NCBI GenBank assembly: GCA_016707115.1
Contig: JADJIH010000009.1
Span: 1-64,000, forward strand
Reading direction: 5' to 3'
DNA from: Ignavibacteriales bacterium
GTDB taxonomy: Bacteria > Bacteroidota > Ignavibacteria > Ignavibacteriales > Ignavibacteriaceae
Length of the DNA: 64,000 bases
Made by a program: the position numbers and the translations under genes. The notes beneath the pieces were generated by a model that did no database searches, was not told where the DNA came from, and worked only from the letters and a program-made list of their open reading frames with translations. Shown piece by piece: positions 8,301 to 16,422 of this stretch. Every line of letters starts with the position of its first letter. Position 1 is the first letter of the stretch.

Positions 8301-9211
8301 TTAACGTTGTTATATTTGGAATTTATTCATTTGCTGTAATAATTATAATAATTATTAGCACATTGTTCGCTAATCAGATCTCTCAGCCCATTCAAAGATT
8401 AACTGAGGCTACAGATGCTGTGAGTAAAGGTGATTTAAACGTACAAATTGATCATAATGAAAGAGGTGAGCTTAAAGATCTTTTGGATGGATTTAATCAG
8501 ATGACATCGGAGTTAAAAAAGAATCAGATCGAACTTGCCGAGATGGAAAGAGAAGCTGCGTGGAAAGAAATGGCAAAACAAGTTGCCCATGAGATTAAAA
8601 ATCCTCTAACTCCAATGAAATTAGCCTTGCAGCAGCTAATAATATCTTATAAAGATAAGAGCAAAGACTTTGACAAATTGTTTGAAAAAGTTTCTCATAC
8701 AGTACTAAATCAAATTGATAATCTTAATCAAATTGCGTCCGAGTTTTCAAGATTTGCTAAAATGCCAAGTCTAAAAATAGAGCCTGTGAATATGCTTGAA
8801 GTATTAAATGATACTGTAAATATGTTCATACATGAAAAAACTTCAATTCAAATAAATACTGAGTTAAATGAAGCATTTATAGAAGCAGATCTTAGTCAGT
8901 TGAGAAGAATGTTTATTAATCTAATCCGTAATGCGATGCAGGCAGATGCAACAAGTATTAATATTGATCTGAGAGCTTCTGATACAAAATATGTTATTCT
9001 ATTTAAGGATAACGGTAATGGAATTAATGATTCAGAAAAAGACAAAATATTCGATGAGAATTTTACTACAAAAAAACAGGGAATGGGTTTAGGATTAAGT
9101 ATGGCCAAAAGATTTATGACAAGTATAAATGGTGAAATAAATCTAAAATCTAGCAAACCACAAGAAACAACCTTCGAAATTCTATTTCAACGAAAAACCC
9201 AAATCCAATAA
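5375..9211 (+). CDS. Very large NtrY-like membrane sensor histidine kinase
   Basis: 1278 residues. One N-terminal transmembrane helix is followed by a periplasmic region (about 35-245), a bundle of hydrophobic helices (about 245-535), a second extracytoplasmic region (about 540-775), helices near 780-835, a further sensor loop (about 840-965) and a last helix. Then come HAMP (about 995-1050), HisKA with the phospho-acceptor H1072 in AHEIKNPLTPMKLALQQL, and a HATPase domain with N box NLIRNAMQA, DNGNG and GMGLGLSMAK near 1235. The HisKA type is that of NtrY. No response regulator is adjacent, so the partner must be elsewhere. Its start overlaps the DUF4783 stop, and the helicase follows after 8 bases. 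The ligand is unknown. Confidence 0.9.
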   Translation: MFKKITEKFKGDRKYFSIVFFILIILGVSGIVTESVINRTKENWESILIDKISRIQESIKNDFESKQNDLVNKLNLVRQDLRKSLTPESESYKEIVKLINDEVFDNYSIEIFAPNGKLIAWNHIIAVEQDELFPLSFPLGEAYFLSKDLLNYLSIIDTTHLESDIFYIAISTPIEEKFRINNQYSKNISFQKELITKYQTDITVDYSPYAEKSKDGRRFSFELINSKENKIGMVSFQKPLLNNSINQLKETATKIQSLLVVIALLFVGFGLNTDFKKLDSYLFRLILLLVYLTALRALIFVFGFPSNFINGPLTDPSYFSSPFGWGIVKSPIEFFTTIIFIVLISVQTFRYTRNYLYSTKTIKHKYIGYIASIVLSIIIFLILRGLSASIKSIIFDSTIRYFKEPNILPDLPSLAMNFNMLLLSFASVLAIMGALNLIIKFLKLDIKKLSKSILFIVLIVVASIVFASSFLSKDPLITPVILLIFIILLFILFYQINFKNQNSVYNYLFILLISSIISISMLNFFNSKLERESLKTTALEINRADSNFLSYMLNETLSDIKDRTDIVKIFGDRYANYDALAFKIWGDSPMQRESLNSGIRFYDRFQNVIGEYFVGLNPDKKIFNYLSKDDEINIVELENKEVGTGKYYAGVIEIEERGITKGYISAFVSFDIKSIGALNFPDFVESNLSILNRVIDVKKLKIFQFYGSELSEVYGDIYPSRDQIKQIQQTEVDSLFNEAWLKIKFDNETYETYLLRIPNNGSDITTTVSVEEKAFSWNLFNFFKIFIIHSLFIVLAFLIIVISRVGKLNLSFKSKLLFAFLVISIIPVVVLALYNSNVVNERAKEGIFNELSQRANYIEKHLTSQIEKNKNRDLVTASENAARELGISFALYESTDQIYNSKDIYNRVGLFDKKLNPQAYYHLNYLRYKEYVSSEKLNDYKFDSYYRIINVNEKEYILSVNDAFNKIKILFSTTEINVVIFGIYSFAVIIIIIISTLFANQISQPIQRLTEATDAVSKGDLNVQIDHNERGELKDLLDGFNQMTSELKKNQIELAEMEREAAWKEMAKQVAHEIKNPLTPMKLALQQLIISYKDKSKDFDKLFEKVSHTVLNQIDNLNQIASEFSRFAKMPSLKIEPVNMLEVLNDTVNMFIHEKTSIQINTELNEAFIEADLSQLRRMFINLIRNAMQADATSINIDLRASDTKYVILFKDNGNGINDSEKDKIFDENFTTKKQGMGLGLSMAKRFMTSINGEINLKSSKPQETTFEILFQRKTQIQ

Positions 9212-9219
9212 CTAGATAA

Positions 9220-12200
9220 ATGAGCAAATTAACTCCTCATCAGGAACTTGCATTAAACACAACCGGGCATATGGCTTTAACAGCAAATGCTGGTTCAGGT
9301 AAAACATTTGTTCTTGCTAGAAAATATCTTGATGCCCTTCTAAAAGAAAACCTGGAAATATCTAGTGTTGCTGCAATCACATTTACTGAAAAAGCAGCAA
9401 GTGAACTTTATCAGAAAATATCAATACTTATAGATGAAAAAATCGATGGTAGTAAAAGTAAAGCAGAAAAAAAACAGCTAGAAAAGATAAGGAGACAATT
9501 AGTTTCGGCTAACATTTCTACCATACATTCATTTTGTATTAGTGTTTTGCGTGAATACCCTGTTGAGGCTGAACTTGATGCCCGCTTTATTCCAATTGAT
9601 GAAAAATTATCTGAAGAACTTATTGAGCTTTCTGTAGAGGAGATGATACGGTCTTCATTTGAAAATGAATTGATTAATGAGGACCTAAAATATTTAATCA
9701 GAATATTCTCCTCTAAAATTAAACTTCAAAACCAAATTGTAAAACTTATTAATAATCGTAAAAATGTTTTTTCAGTAAAAGAGAGAATCTACTCGCTGAG
9801 TGAAGACAAAATTGCTGAGTTTTTCTTTGAAGAATATTCTAAAAACTTTTTAATTATATGGAATAAACAGCGAAACTCTTTCATTGAAATCATTAGGATT
9901 ATTAATGATGCAGTACACAAGGACGATCCAAAAAATGTAATTGTAGCCGAGCTGTATTCAAGACTTGAAAAATTAAAAACTGAAAAAGAATTAACACAAT
10001 TACTCAAGCTACTAGATGAATCAAAATCGTTAGCTTTTACTGATAAATATCAGATTCGTAAACGTGGTTATCTTAAGAAAGAATCAGCAGAGACCCTTGC
10101 TGATGAAATTAGTATAGCAGAAGACTTAATGAAAAACATTCATGCTTTTCAAATACCAGAGAATCATAAAGAAATTGAGTTAGAATTAGCAAAATTTGGA
10201 AAGAAACTTCTAACCTTTTTTGAGTTTGCATTAAGTGTTTATGAAGTCAAGAAAAAAAATGAGGGCTTTATCGACTATGAAGATATTCTGCTTCACACAA
10301 AATTATTGTTAGAGAATAACGGTGTACAAAAAGCAATCTCTGATAAATATAAATTTATCATGGTTGATGAGTTTCAGGATACTAATGAAATTCAATATCA
10401 AATATTCCTGCCGATTCTTGATTATTTAAAAGGAGGAAGATTATTTATTGTTGGTGATGAGAAACAAAGCATTTACAAATTCCGCGATGCTGAAATCGAA
10501 ATATTTAATCTTACCAGAAGTGATATTAGAAATTCTGTTGGTGAAAATAATCTTTTGGTTCTGCCGGATAGCTTTAGAATGACTCCTGCAATTTGCACTT
10601 TTTGTAATTACATATTTAAGCACTTATTTAATGAACCGGATGAAAGCTTTGGTGAAGTTCCCGCAACAGATTTAGTTTGTGCAAGGGTTGATGATAAAAC
10701 AGGACATGTAGAGTTTCTGATTTCCAGGGAAGATGAACAAAGTGTTAAAAATTCTGAAGCTGAGTTAGTTGCGAAGAAAATATCATACTTAATTAAAGAA
10801 AATAAATATTCTTATAAAGATATTTGTATACTTGTAAGAAAGCGAAAGTACTTTGCTGATCTTGAAAAAGTGTTTATAAAATTTGAAATACCCTTCACAA
10901 TAGTTGGTGGCCGGGGATTTTATCAAAGACAGACTATTGCTGATGTTTTTAACTATTTATCTTTTTTAGCAGATGAAAATAATAGTTCTGCATTAGTCGG
11001 ATTATTGCGATCCCCATTTTTTAATGTTTCAGATTCTAAACTTTTTGAAATATCACTTAATAAAGGCAGAAGTTTTTGGAGAAAACTTAATCTTGCAAAT
11101 TATGATGCAGAAATCGCTAAGATTTCTGAAATATTAAGTGAGAATATTTCAATGTGCAGCTCAGTTAGTCTGCCAGATTTAATCCATAAAATCATTAATG
11201 ACAGAAATTTCTTATCAATCATTTCATCGCGTAATGATAGTGACCAGGAAGTTGCCAATTTAAATAAACTTATAAGTATTGCCAGAAATTTTAACGCAGT
11301 TGGGTTTAGAAATCTGTATGATTTTTTATCATTTATGAAAGATTCGATTGCAAGCTTAGCTGATGAATCACAAGCTTCAATTACTTTAAATACGGAAGCT
11401 GTTCAAATGATGACGATTCATCAATCGAAAGGATTGGAATTCCCAGTCGTGTTTTTATTTAAAACTGATGAAGCTGGAATTTCAAACTCAATAAAAACCG
11501 GCGAGGTTAAAGTTGATAAAAAATATGGGCTGCTAACCAAGGTTCCTGTTGATCAAAATTATTTTGAAGAATATCAAAGTGCGCCGATTGCTCTGATGCA
11601 TAATTATTTTGAAGAAAAGAAAAACAACGCTGAACTTAAGCGACTTATGTACGTTGCATTAACCCGAGCTAAAGATGAACTTTATATAACTTCAGCAATC
11701 AAAAAAGATGCATCTTTCAAAAAAGATACATTTATAAATCTCTTAGCAAAGGGATTAAAAAGTGATTTTTTAGGTGATGAAATAATTTTTAGTGATCAAT
11801 TAGAACTCTTAAGAATTGAAAACGAAAGCTTTGTAAATAAAAACCTGCAAATAACTCTTAGGATTCCGATTACAACTGAAATTGAATTAGAATTGAGCGA
11901 TCGGGAAGATAAAATTAAAAATGTTGCTCAAGCTGAAATAAATACAGCTCCATTATATTCTCAGGAAAAAGGTGAAATAATATCTGCTTCCAAGGTATCA
12001 ATTTATAGTCAATGTCCTTTAAAATATCTTCTTACTTATGAATATGGTTTTGGAAAGTTAAATTCTGATTTTCTTCATTTTAAATTTGATGGAAAACTGA
12101 AAAACCGAAAGTATTTCTCAGACGCTGCATTAGAAGATGAAATTGATGCTGATGATTTTAGATTTGAATCGTTTGAAAATGAAATTAAAGACTATGATTC

Positions 12201-12813
12201 GGCATTGTATGGAAGATTATTTCACAAAGCTATGGAAAAATCATTTTATCCGAACCAAATTGATGATTTTGTAAGCGATGAATTTGGAGCGGAATTAAAA
12301 GATGGACAAATATCTGAAAAAATACTCCATCGATTGCAGAATGATTTGAAATCATTCAGTAAATCCAATTCGTACGCACTTCTTTCTGCGGCTAAGAATT
12401 ATAAAAATGAGTTCGAAATTTATGTAGCAGATCATGATTATTATTTGCACGGCATAATCGATAAAATCATTTTTAATGAAAAGAAAATATCTATTTATGA
12501 TTATAAAACTGATGATATTGAAAAAAAAGAAATTAAGAAACACTCGGAATATTATTTAATGCAATTGAAATTTTATTTATATATTGCAAGTAAGTTATTT
12601 AGAGAGTTCGACACTTTTGAGGGTAGTCTGGTTTTTGTAAAGCATCCGGATGATATTGTTACGTTGAACTACGATAGAAGCAAATTAAAGGAACTGGAAA
12701 GAGAAATAACGGATATTATAAATTCAATAAGAATGAAGAATTCCGAGAAGAATATAAAACATTGCAGAGTATGTTCGTTTTCTGGATTAACAAATAAATG
12801 CATAATCAATTAA
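9220..12813 (+). CDS. AddA-like UvrD-family helicase with C-terminal Fe-S nuclease domain
   Basis: 1197 residues. Superfamily 1A helicase motifs run through the protein: Q-motif LTPHQELAL, Walker A AGSGKT, TFTEKAASEL, Walker B VDEFQDTN, GDEKQSIYKFRDA, TIHQSKGLEFPVV and YVALTRAKDELY. The C terminus is a PD-(D/E)XK nuclease: D1081 in GIIDKI and D1094-Y-K1096. It is bracketed by C932 (SQCPLKY) and C1182-x2-C1185-x8-C1194, the cysteine pattern of the iron-sulfur nucleases AddB, Cas4 and Dna2. It probably processes double-strand breaks for recombination. No AddB partner is adjacent. It lies in a run with the kinase upstream and a small flavin-barrel gene downstream. Confidence 0.9.
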   Translation: MSKLTPHQELALNTTGHMALTANAGSGKTFVLARKYLDALLKENLEISSVAAITFTEKAASELYQKISILIDEKIDGSKSKAEKKQLEKIRRQLVSANISTIHSFCISVLREYPVEAELDARFIPIDEKLSEELIELSVEEMIRSSFENELINEDLKYLIRIFSSKIKLQNQIVKLINNRKNVFSVKERIYSLSEDKIAEFFFEEYSKNFLIIWNKQRNSFIEIIRIINDAVHKDDPKNVIVAELYSRLEKLKTEKELTQLLKLLDESKSLAFTDKYQIRKRGYLKKESAETLADEISIAEDLMKNIHAFQIPENHKEIELELAKFGKKLLTFFEFALSVYEVKKKNEGFIDYEDILLHTKLLLENNGVQKAISDKYKFIMVDEFQDTNEIQYQIFLPILDYLKGGRLFIVGDEKQSIYKFRDAEIEIFNLTRSDIRNSVGENNLLVLPDSFRMTPAICTFCNYIFKHLFNEPDESFGEVPATDLVCARVDDKTGHVEFLISREDEQSVKNSEAELVAKKISYLIKENKYSYKDICILVRKRKYFADLEKVFIKFEIPFTIVGGRGFYQRQTIADVFNYLSFLADENNSSALVGLLRSPFFNVSDSKLFEISLNKGRSFWRKLNLANYDAEIAKISEILSENISMCSSVSLPDLIHKIINDRNFLSIISSRNDSDQEVANLNKLISIARNFNAVGFRNLYDFLSFMKDSIASLADESQASITLNTEAVQMMTIHQSKGLEFPVVFLFKTDEAGISNSIKTGEVKVDKKYGLLTKVPVDQNYFEEYQSAPIALMHNYFEEKKNNAELKRLMYVALTRAKDELYITSAIKKDASFKKDTFINLLAKGLKSDFLGDEIIFSDQLELLRIENESFVNKNLQITLRIPITTEIELELSDREDKIKNVAQAEINTAPLYSQEKGEIISASKVSIYSQCPLKYLLTYEYGFGKLNSDFLHFKFDGKLKNRKYFSDAALEDEIDADDFRFESFENEIKDYDSALYGRLFHKAMEKSFYPNQIDDFVSDEFGAELKDGQISEKILHRLQNDLKSFSKSNSYALLSAAKNYKNEFEIYVADHDYYLHGIIDKIIFNEKKISIYDYKTDDIEKKEIKKHSEYYLMQLKFYLYIASKLFREFDTFEGSLVFVKHPDDIVTLNYDRSKLKELEREITDIINSIRMKNSEKNIKHCRVCSFSGLTNKCIIN

Positions 12814-12836
12814 GGGGGAGACAGCAAAGTTAGAAT

Positions 12837-13295
12837 ATGAAAAAGCAAATAACACAAATAAGAGACATTGAAGAAATCGAGAAACACCTTATTCAAGCTC
12901 AATCAGGAGTGATTTGCATACATCTTGCAAATGAAAAACTAATGCAGTTTGCTTGTAATTTTATTTATCTTGATAAAAATATTTATACATATCTTGACAG
13001 CACAGATGAAAATTATGAACACATTAAATATGGTTCAGCAGGAAGTTTTTCCGTTTCATCGAGTGAAAAATTAACCGGGAAGCTAAAAGAGTTTACTTAT
13101 ATATTGTCTTACATTACAATTAATGGTGAGATAAAAGAAGTTGATGATAGTAAACTTAAAGATCAGATAGCTGAATTATATAGATTGAAATATTCACCAT
13201 CAATTAAAGCTGATGAATATGAAATTATGGAAAATCTTAAACCTGTTATCCTGGATACAAACGAAATCAAAGCTCTGATCGAAGAAGGAATATAA
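12837..13295 (+). CDS. Probable FMN-binding split-barrel (PPOX-like) protein
   Basis: 152 residues. The N-terminal two-thirds reads like the pyridoxamine-phosphate-oxidase split barrel: an opening helix, then strands such as SGVICIHLANEKLMQFACNF, NIYTYLDSTDENYEHIKYG, GSFSVSS and FTYILSYITINGEIKEV. The C-terminal helix-rich part would complete the fold. Such proteins bind FMN, F420 or haem and act as reductases or sensors; the substrate cannot be told here. It is 23 bases behind the helicase and followed by a strong terminator, so it closes that operon. The fold assignment is by eye and moderate. Confidence 0.5.
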   Translation: MKKQITQIRDIEEIEKHLIQAQSGVICIHLANEKLMQFACNFIYLDKNIYTYLDSTDENYEHIKYGSAGSFSVSSSEKLTGKLKEFTYILSYITINGEIKEVDDSKLKDQIAELYRLKYSPSIKADEYEIMENLKPVILDTNEIKALIEEGI

Positions 13296-13321
13296 ATCTA
13301 AATATTATTTAGCGTATTTTT

Positions 13322-13360
13322 GAGATGACATCTTTTCTTTAAGATGTCATCTCTATTTTT
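13322..13360 (+). terminator. Strong intrinsic terminator
   Basis: A perfect 13-bp stem, GAGATGACATCTT / AAGATGTCATCTC, with a 6-nt loop, is followed by TATTTTT. It separates the operon ending at 13295 from the gene starting at 13410. Confidence 0.9.
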
Positions 13361-13409
13361 AGGTAAATAGCTCATTAACTTATTCTCTACTTAACTAAGG
13401 AGAATTTAC

Positions 13410-15035
13410 TTGTTAAACTACGTATGGATCTCTTTGCTGTTCCTCGGACTTGCTTCCGCACTTTTTATTGATATTTCTGATATCACTCAAAACACATACA
13501 AGAATGATGTTCCACTTACTGTTACAGTTAAATCTTCAGCAATAAAATCAGGTGGCGGATTTGATTGTAAGGTAACTATCCCAAAAGAAAATTATAACAA
13601 ATTCTTTAATTCAAAAGAAACAGATAATATTGTTGTGAGTGCTGTAGGTTCATTCACAGAGGATAAAAAAGCTATTCAGCTTTATGTTAAAACGGATGAG
13701 AACACTCCAGAAAATCTTATTGTAGTGGCAAAAGCTTCCGGTAAAGACAATGACATACTAGCAAGAGCAAGCATAATATCTAAACAAGATAGTATTACAT
13801 ATTTATCAAAAGTTTATTTTGAAAAAATAAGTTTTCTTTCGATGAAACGTGTTACAAATGATTCTATTAATATTGCAGGAACAGCGGTTGAAATCGCGTT
13901 AGGTTTGATTGGAATTATGGCAATGTGGCTTGGTGTTATGAAAGTTGCAGAGCAAGCAGGATTGATAAAAATTATTGCCAATTGGTTAAAACCAATCACT
14001 AAAAAACTATTTCCAGAAATTCCACCGGATCATCCTGCAGTTGGTGCAATGGTTATGAATATATCGGCTAATATGCTTGGACTGGGAAACGCCGCAACTC
14101 CGTTTGGACTAAAAGCGATGGAAGAAATGGATACATTGAATCCAAATAAGGGAACTGCAACAAACTCGATGGTTACATTTTTAGCAATTAACACTGCGGG
14201 AATGACGATTATTCCTGCAACAGCAATTGCAATTCGAGCAGCAGCCGGAAGCGCAGATCCTACAATTATCATTGCCACTTCTTTGTTTGGTTCAACTTGC
14301 GCAACAATAACAGGATTAACTGTTGCAAAACTTTTTGAAAAATTTCCGATAGAGAAAAACGGATACGGCAATTGGTTTAAAAGTAATCTTAAATTTTTTA
14401 TTACTTTTCTTTCAATCATTTCTGTTTTGATACTAACATTTGCCACAGGATTTTCTTCAGTAATTGCTTCCGCATTTAGTTTTCTTCCTCCAACTTTTTT
14501 TAAAGATATGATTCAGATTATATCAACATTGGCAATTCCATTTTTCATTTTTGTTTTTATTGGATACGGTGTAATAAAAAAAGTTAAAGTTTACGAACAG
14601 TTTGTTGAAGGTGCCAAAGAAGGATTTAACATTGCAATAAGAATTATTCCATACCTGGTTGCAATGCTTGTTGCAATTGCAATTTTTAGAGCCGGCGGTG
14701 CGATGGATAACTGGTTAATTCCATTATTGCGTATTGTTACAGATCCAATAGGAATGCCCGCAGAAGCTCTTCCAATGGCGCTGATGCGTCCATTATCCGG
14801 AAGTGGTTCACTTGGTGTAATGGCAGATATAATAGCTGTTCATGGTGCAGATTCATTTATTGGAATTTTAGTCTCGACATTTTTTGGAAGTTCTGAAACC
14901 ACATTTTATGTGCTTGCAGTTTACTTTGGTGCAGTAAATATTAAAAATACGCGCCATGCTTTAGCTGCTGGATTAGCAGCAGATGTTGCAGGAATGTTGG
15001 GAGCTTTGTTTATAGTTAAGCTTTTATTTGGGTGA
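13410..15035 (+). CDS. Nucleoside-recognition (Gate) domain membrane protein, SpmA-SpmB-like fusion
   Basis: 541 residues from a TTG start at 13410, supported by AAGGAG seven bases upstream. After one N-terminal helix comes an extracytoplasmic segment (about 20-140), then two Gate-type membrane modules. The first contains GNAATPFGLKAMEEMDTLNP and a following helix pair; the second contains ALMRPLSGSGSLGVMADII and FFGSSETTFYVLAVYFGAV. These correspond to spore maturation proteins A and B joined in one chain, as is usual outside Firmicutes. Gate proteins are thought to move nucleosides or related solutes; in a non-sporulating organism the substrate is unknown. It has its own transcript after the upstream terminator. 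Confidence 0.88.
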   Translation: MLNYVWISLLFLGLASALFIDISDITQNTYKNDVPLTVTVKSSAIKSGGGFDCKVTIPKENYNKFFNSKETDNIVVSAVGSFTEDKKAIQLYVKTDENTPENLIVVAKASGKDNDILARASIISKQDSITYLSKVYFEKISFLSMKRVTNDSINIAGTAVEIALGLIGIMAMWLGVMKVAEQAGLIKIIANWLKPITKKLFPEIPPDHPAVGAMVMNISANMLGLGNAATPFGLKAMEEMDTLNPNKGTATNSMVTFLAINTAGMTIIPATAIAIRAAAGSADPTIIIATSLFGSTCATITGLTVAKLFEKFPIEKNGYGNWFKSNLKFFITFLSIISVLILTFATGFSSVIASAFSFLPPTFFKDMIQIISTLAIPFFIFVFIGYGVIKKVKVYEQFVEGAKEGFNIAIRIIPYLVAMLVAIAIFRAGGAMDNWLIPLLRIVTDPIGMPAEALPMALMRPLSGSGSLGVMADIIAVHGADSFIGILVSTFFGSSETTFYVLAVYFGAVNIKNTRHALAAGLAADVAGMLGALFIVKLLFG

Positions 15036-15096
15036 GAATTAGCTTTCAAAGAATTTCAATGATGACATAAAAGGCAGTCAATTAGCACAAAACTTT

Positions 15097-16008
15097 ATGA
15101 AGAACACCAATTATAAATACGATGTTGCATTTGCTTTTTTAGAAAAGGATGAGCCTTTAGCTATTCAGATTAATGATTTAATAAAAGATAAGCTTAGCAC
15201 TTTTCTATATTCCAAAAAATTAGAAGACTTATCAAATACAAAACCCGAAAAAACTTTTATCGATGTATTTGAAAGACAATCGAAATGTGTTGTTGTGCTG
15301 TTTAGCAATAAATGGGGCACAACCCCGTGGACTGCAATAGAAGAGAAAGCAATAAGAAATCGTGCTTCTGTAGAAGGTTTTGATTTTTTGCTTTGTATTT
15401 CATTGGATAATCCGCCTGAAACTCCCAAATATTTACCTCAATCTCGTATATGGACTGGTCTTTCAAAATTAGGTGTGAAAGGTGCTGCAATTGCGATTGA
15501 AGAACTTGTGTTATCATTAAGGGGTGGATTAAAACCCGAATCAAAAACAAATACTAAAACAGAAATAAAAATAGAACCACAATTTGAAGTTGAAAGCTCA
15601 AAATTTCTTGAATCCGTAAGCGGTCTTGAAATTGCCGCACTTGAATTAAAAAAACTGTTTCTTGCAATTGAGGCTGAAAAAAATAAGTTTCAGAAAAGTG
15701 ATAAAAATTTTCCAATTATCTATAACAGGAATGAGAGAAAATGTACTGTTGAGTATGGAGAATTCTCAATATTGTTTTATTCGCAGACCGAAAAAAGTAA
15801 TATGCTTATGGATTTACCTCTTTACTTTGAACTACAAAAGCATGATAGCACATCCAATACACTAAACATTTTAGCGGTGGAAGAATATCATTTTGAAGTA
15901 AAAAAAGTTGGTGAGTATGGATGGATAAAGGAGGTAGATAATGATCTATTTATTTCATCAAAAAAATTGGCTGAAGATTCGATTAAACTTCTATTAAGTC
16001 AGATATAA
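15097..16008 (+). CDS. TIR-domain protein with unknown C-terminal domain
   Basis: 303 residues. Residues about 7-145 look like a TIR domain: YDVAFAFLEKDE opens it, VFERQSKCVVVLFSNKWG forms the central strand, and PWTAIEEKA carries W78-x3-E82. This is the place of the catalytic glutamate in NAD-cleaving TIRs. RIWTGLS and IAIEELVLSL close the domain. Residues 150-165 are a charged linker, and 170-303 is an alpha+beta domain I do not recognise (FPIIYNRNERKCTVEYGEFS...). There is no signal peptide, so it is cytoplasmic. No recognisable defence partner (Thoeris, CBASS, Argonaute) is beside it. It could be a stand-alone NADase toxin or defence effector, or a signalling adaptor. Confidence 0.7.
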   Translation: MKNTNYKYDVAFAFLEKDEPLAIQINDLIKDKLSTFLYSKKLEDLSNTKPEKTFIDVFERQSKCVVVLFSNKWGTTPWTAIEEKAIRNRASVEGFDFLLCISLDNPPETPKYLPQSRIWTGLSKLGVKGAAIAIEELVLSLRGGLKPESKTNTKTEIKIEPQFEVESSKFLESVSGLEIAALELKKLFLAIEAEKNKFQKSDKNFPIIYNRNERKCTVEYGEFSILFYSQTEKSNMLMDLPLYFELQKHDSTSNTLNILAVEEYHFEVKKVGEYGWIKEVDNDLFISSKKLAEDSIKLLLSQI

Positions 16009-16025
16009 GACTTAAGAGGCGCAAA

Positions 16026-16373
16026 ATGAAAACCAGGTTATTTGTTTTGTTCGGACTTTATTTTTTTATCATTGGCTGCTCACAGTCAACATCACCCGAT
16101 AATCCGGATTGGGTAGAAGAATTGATTGTGCAGTATAAAAGCGAACCATTGGGCAATCCTCCTCAATCAATTTGGATGTACAATTACAATGGTCAAATAG
16201 TTTATTACGTTCCACCGCAATGCTGTGATCAATTCAGTACGCTTTACGATGATGATGGAAATATTCTTGGTGCTCCAGATGGTGGATTTAGTGGAGCAGG
16301 TGATGGTAGAATTACGGATTTTTTTACTGCTCGAACAGATGAAAAATTAATTTGGAAAGATCCGCGACAATAA
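16026..16373 (+). CDS. DUF6970-type small lipoprotein
   Basis: 115 residues with a lipoprotein signal (MKTRLFVLFGLYFFIIGC, cysteine 18). The mature domain has the conserved pattern of small Bacteroidota lipoproteins: W-x-E-x-L-I, then IWMYNYNGQIVYY, PPQCCDQFSTLYDDDGN, and APDGGFSGAGDGRITDF. The CCDQ pair and the GDG turn are the strongest marks. It is probably periplasmic or outer-membrane anchored. Function is unknown. It starts 17 bases after the TIR gene and may be co-transcribed with it. Confidence 0.75.
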   Translation: MKTRLFVLFGLYFFIIGCSQSTSPDNPDWVEELIVQYKSEPLGNPPQSIWMYNYNGQIVYYVPPQCCDQFSTLYDDDGNILGAPDGGFSGAGDGRITDFFTARTDEKLIWKDPRQ

Positions 16374-16422
16374 AGATTAAGTTTTATTATCCTTCGACTA
16401 AATGCGTTAAACAATATTTTTT

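Noticed and set aside
15097..16373. Thoeris or CBASS defence island
   Set aside because: No ThsA-like, nucleotidyltransferase or other partner gene is present beside the TIR gene.
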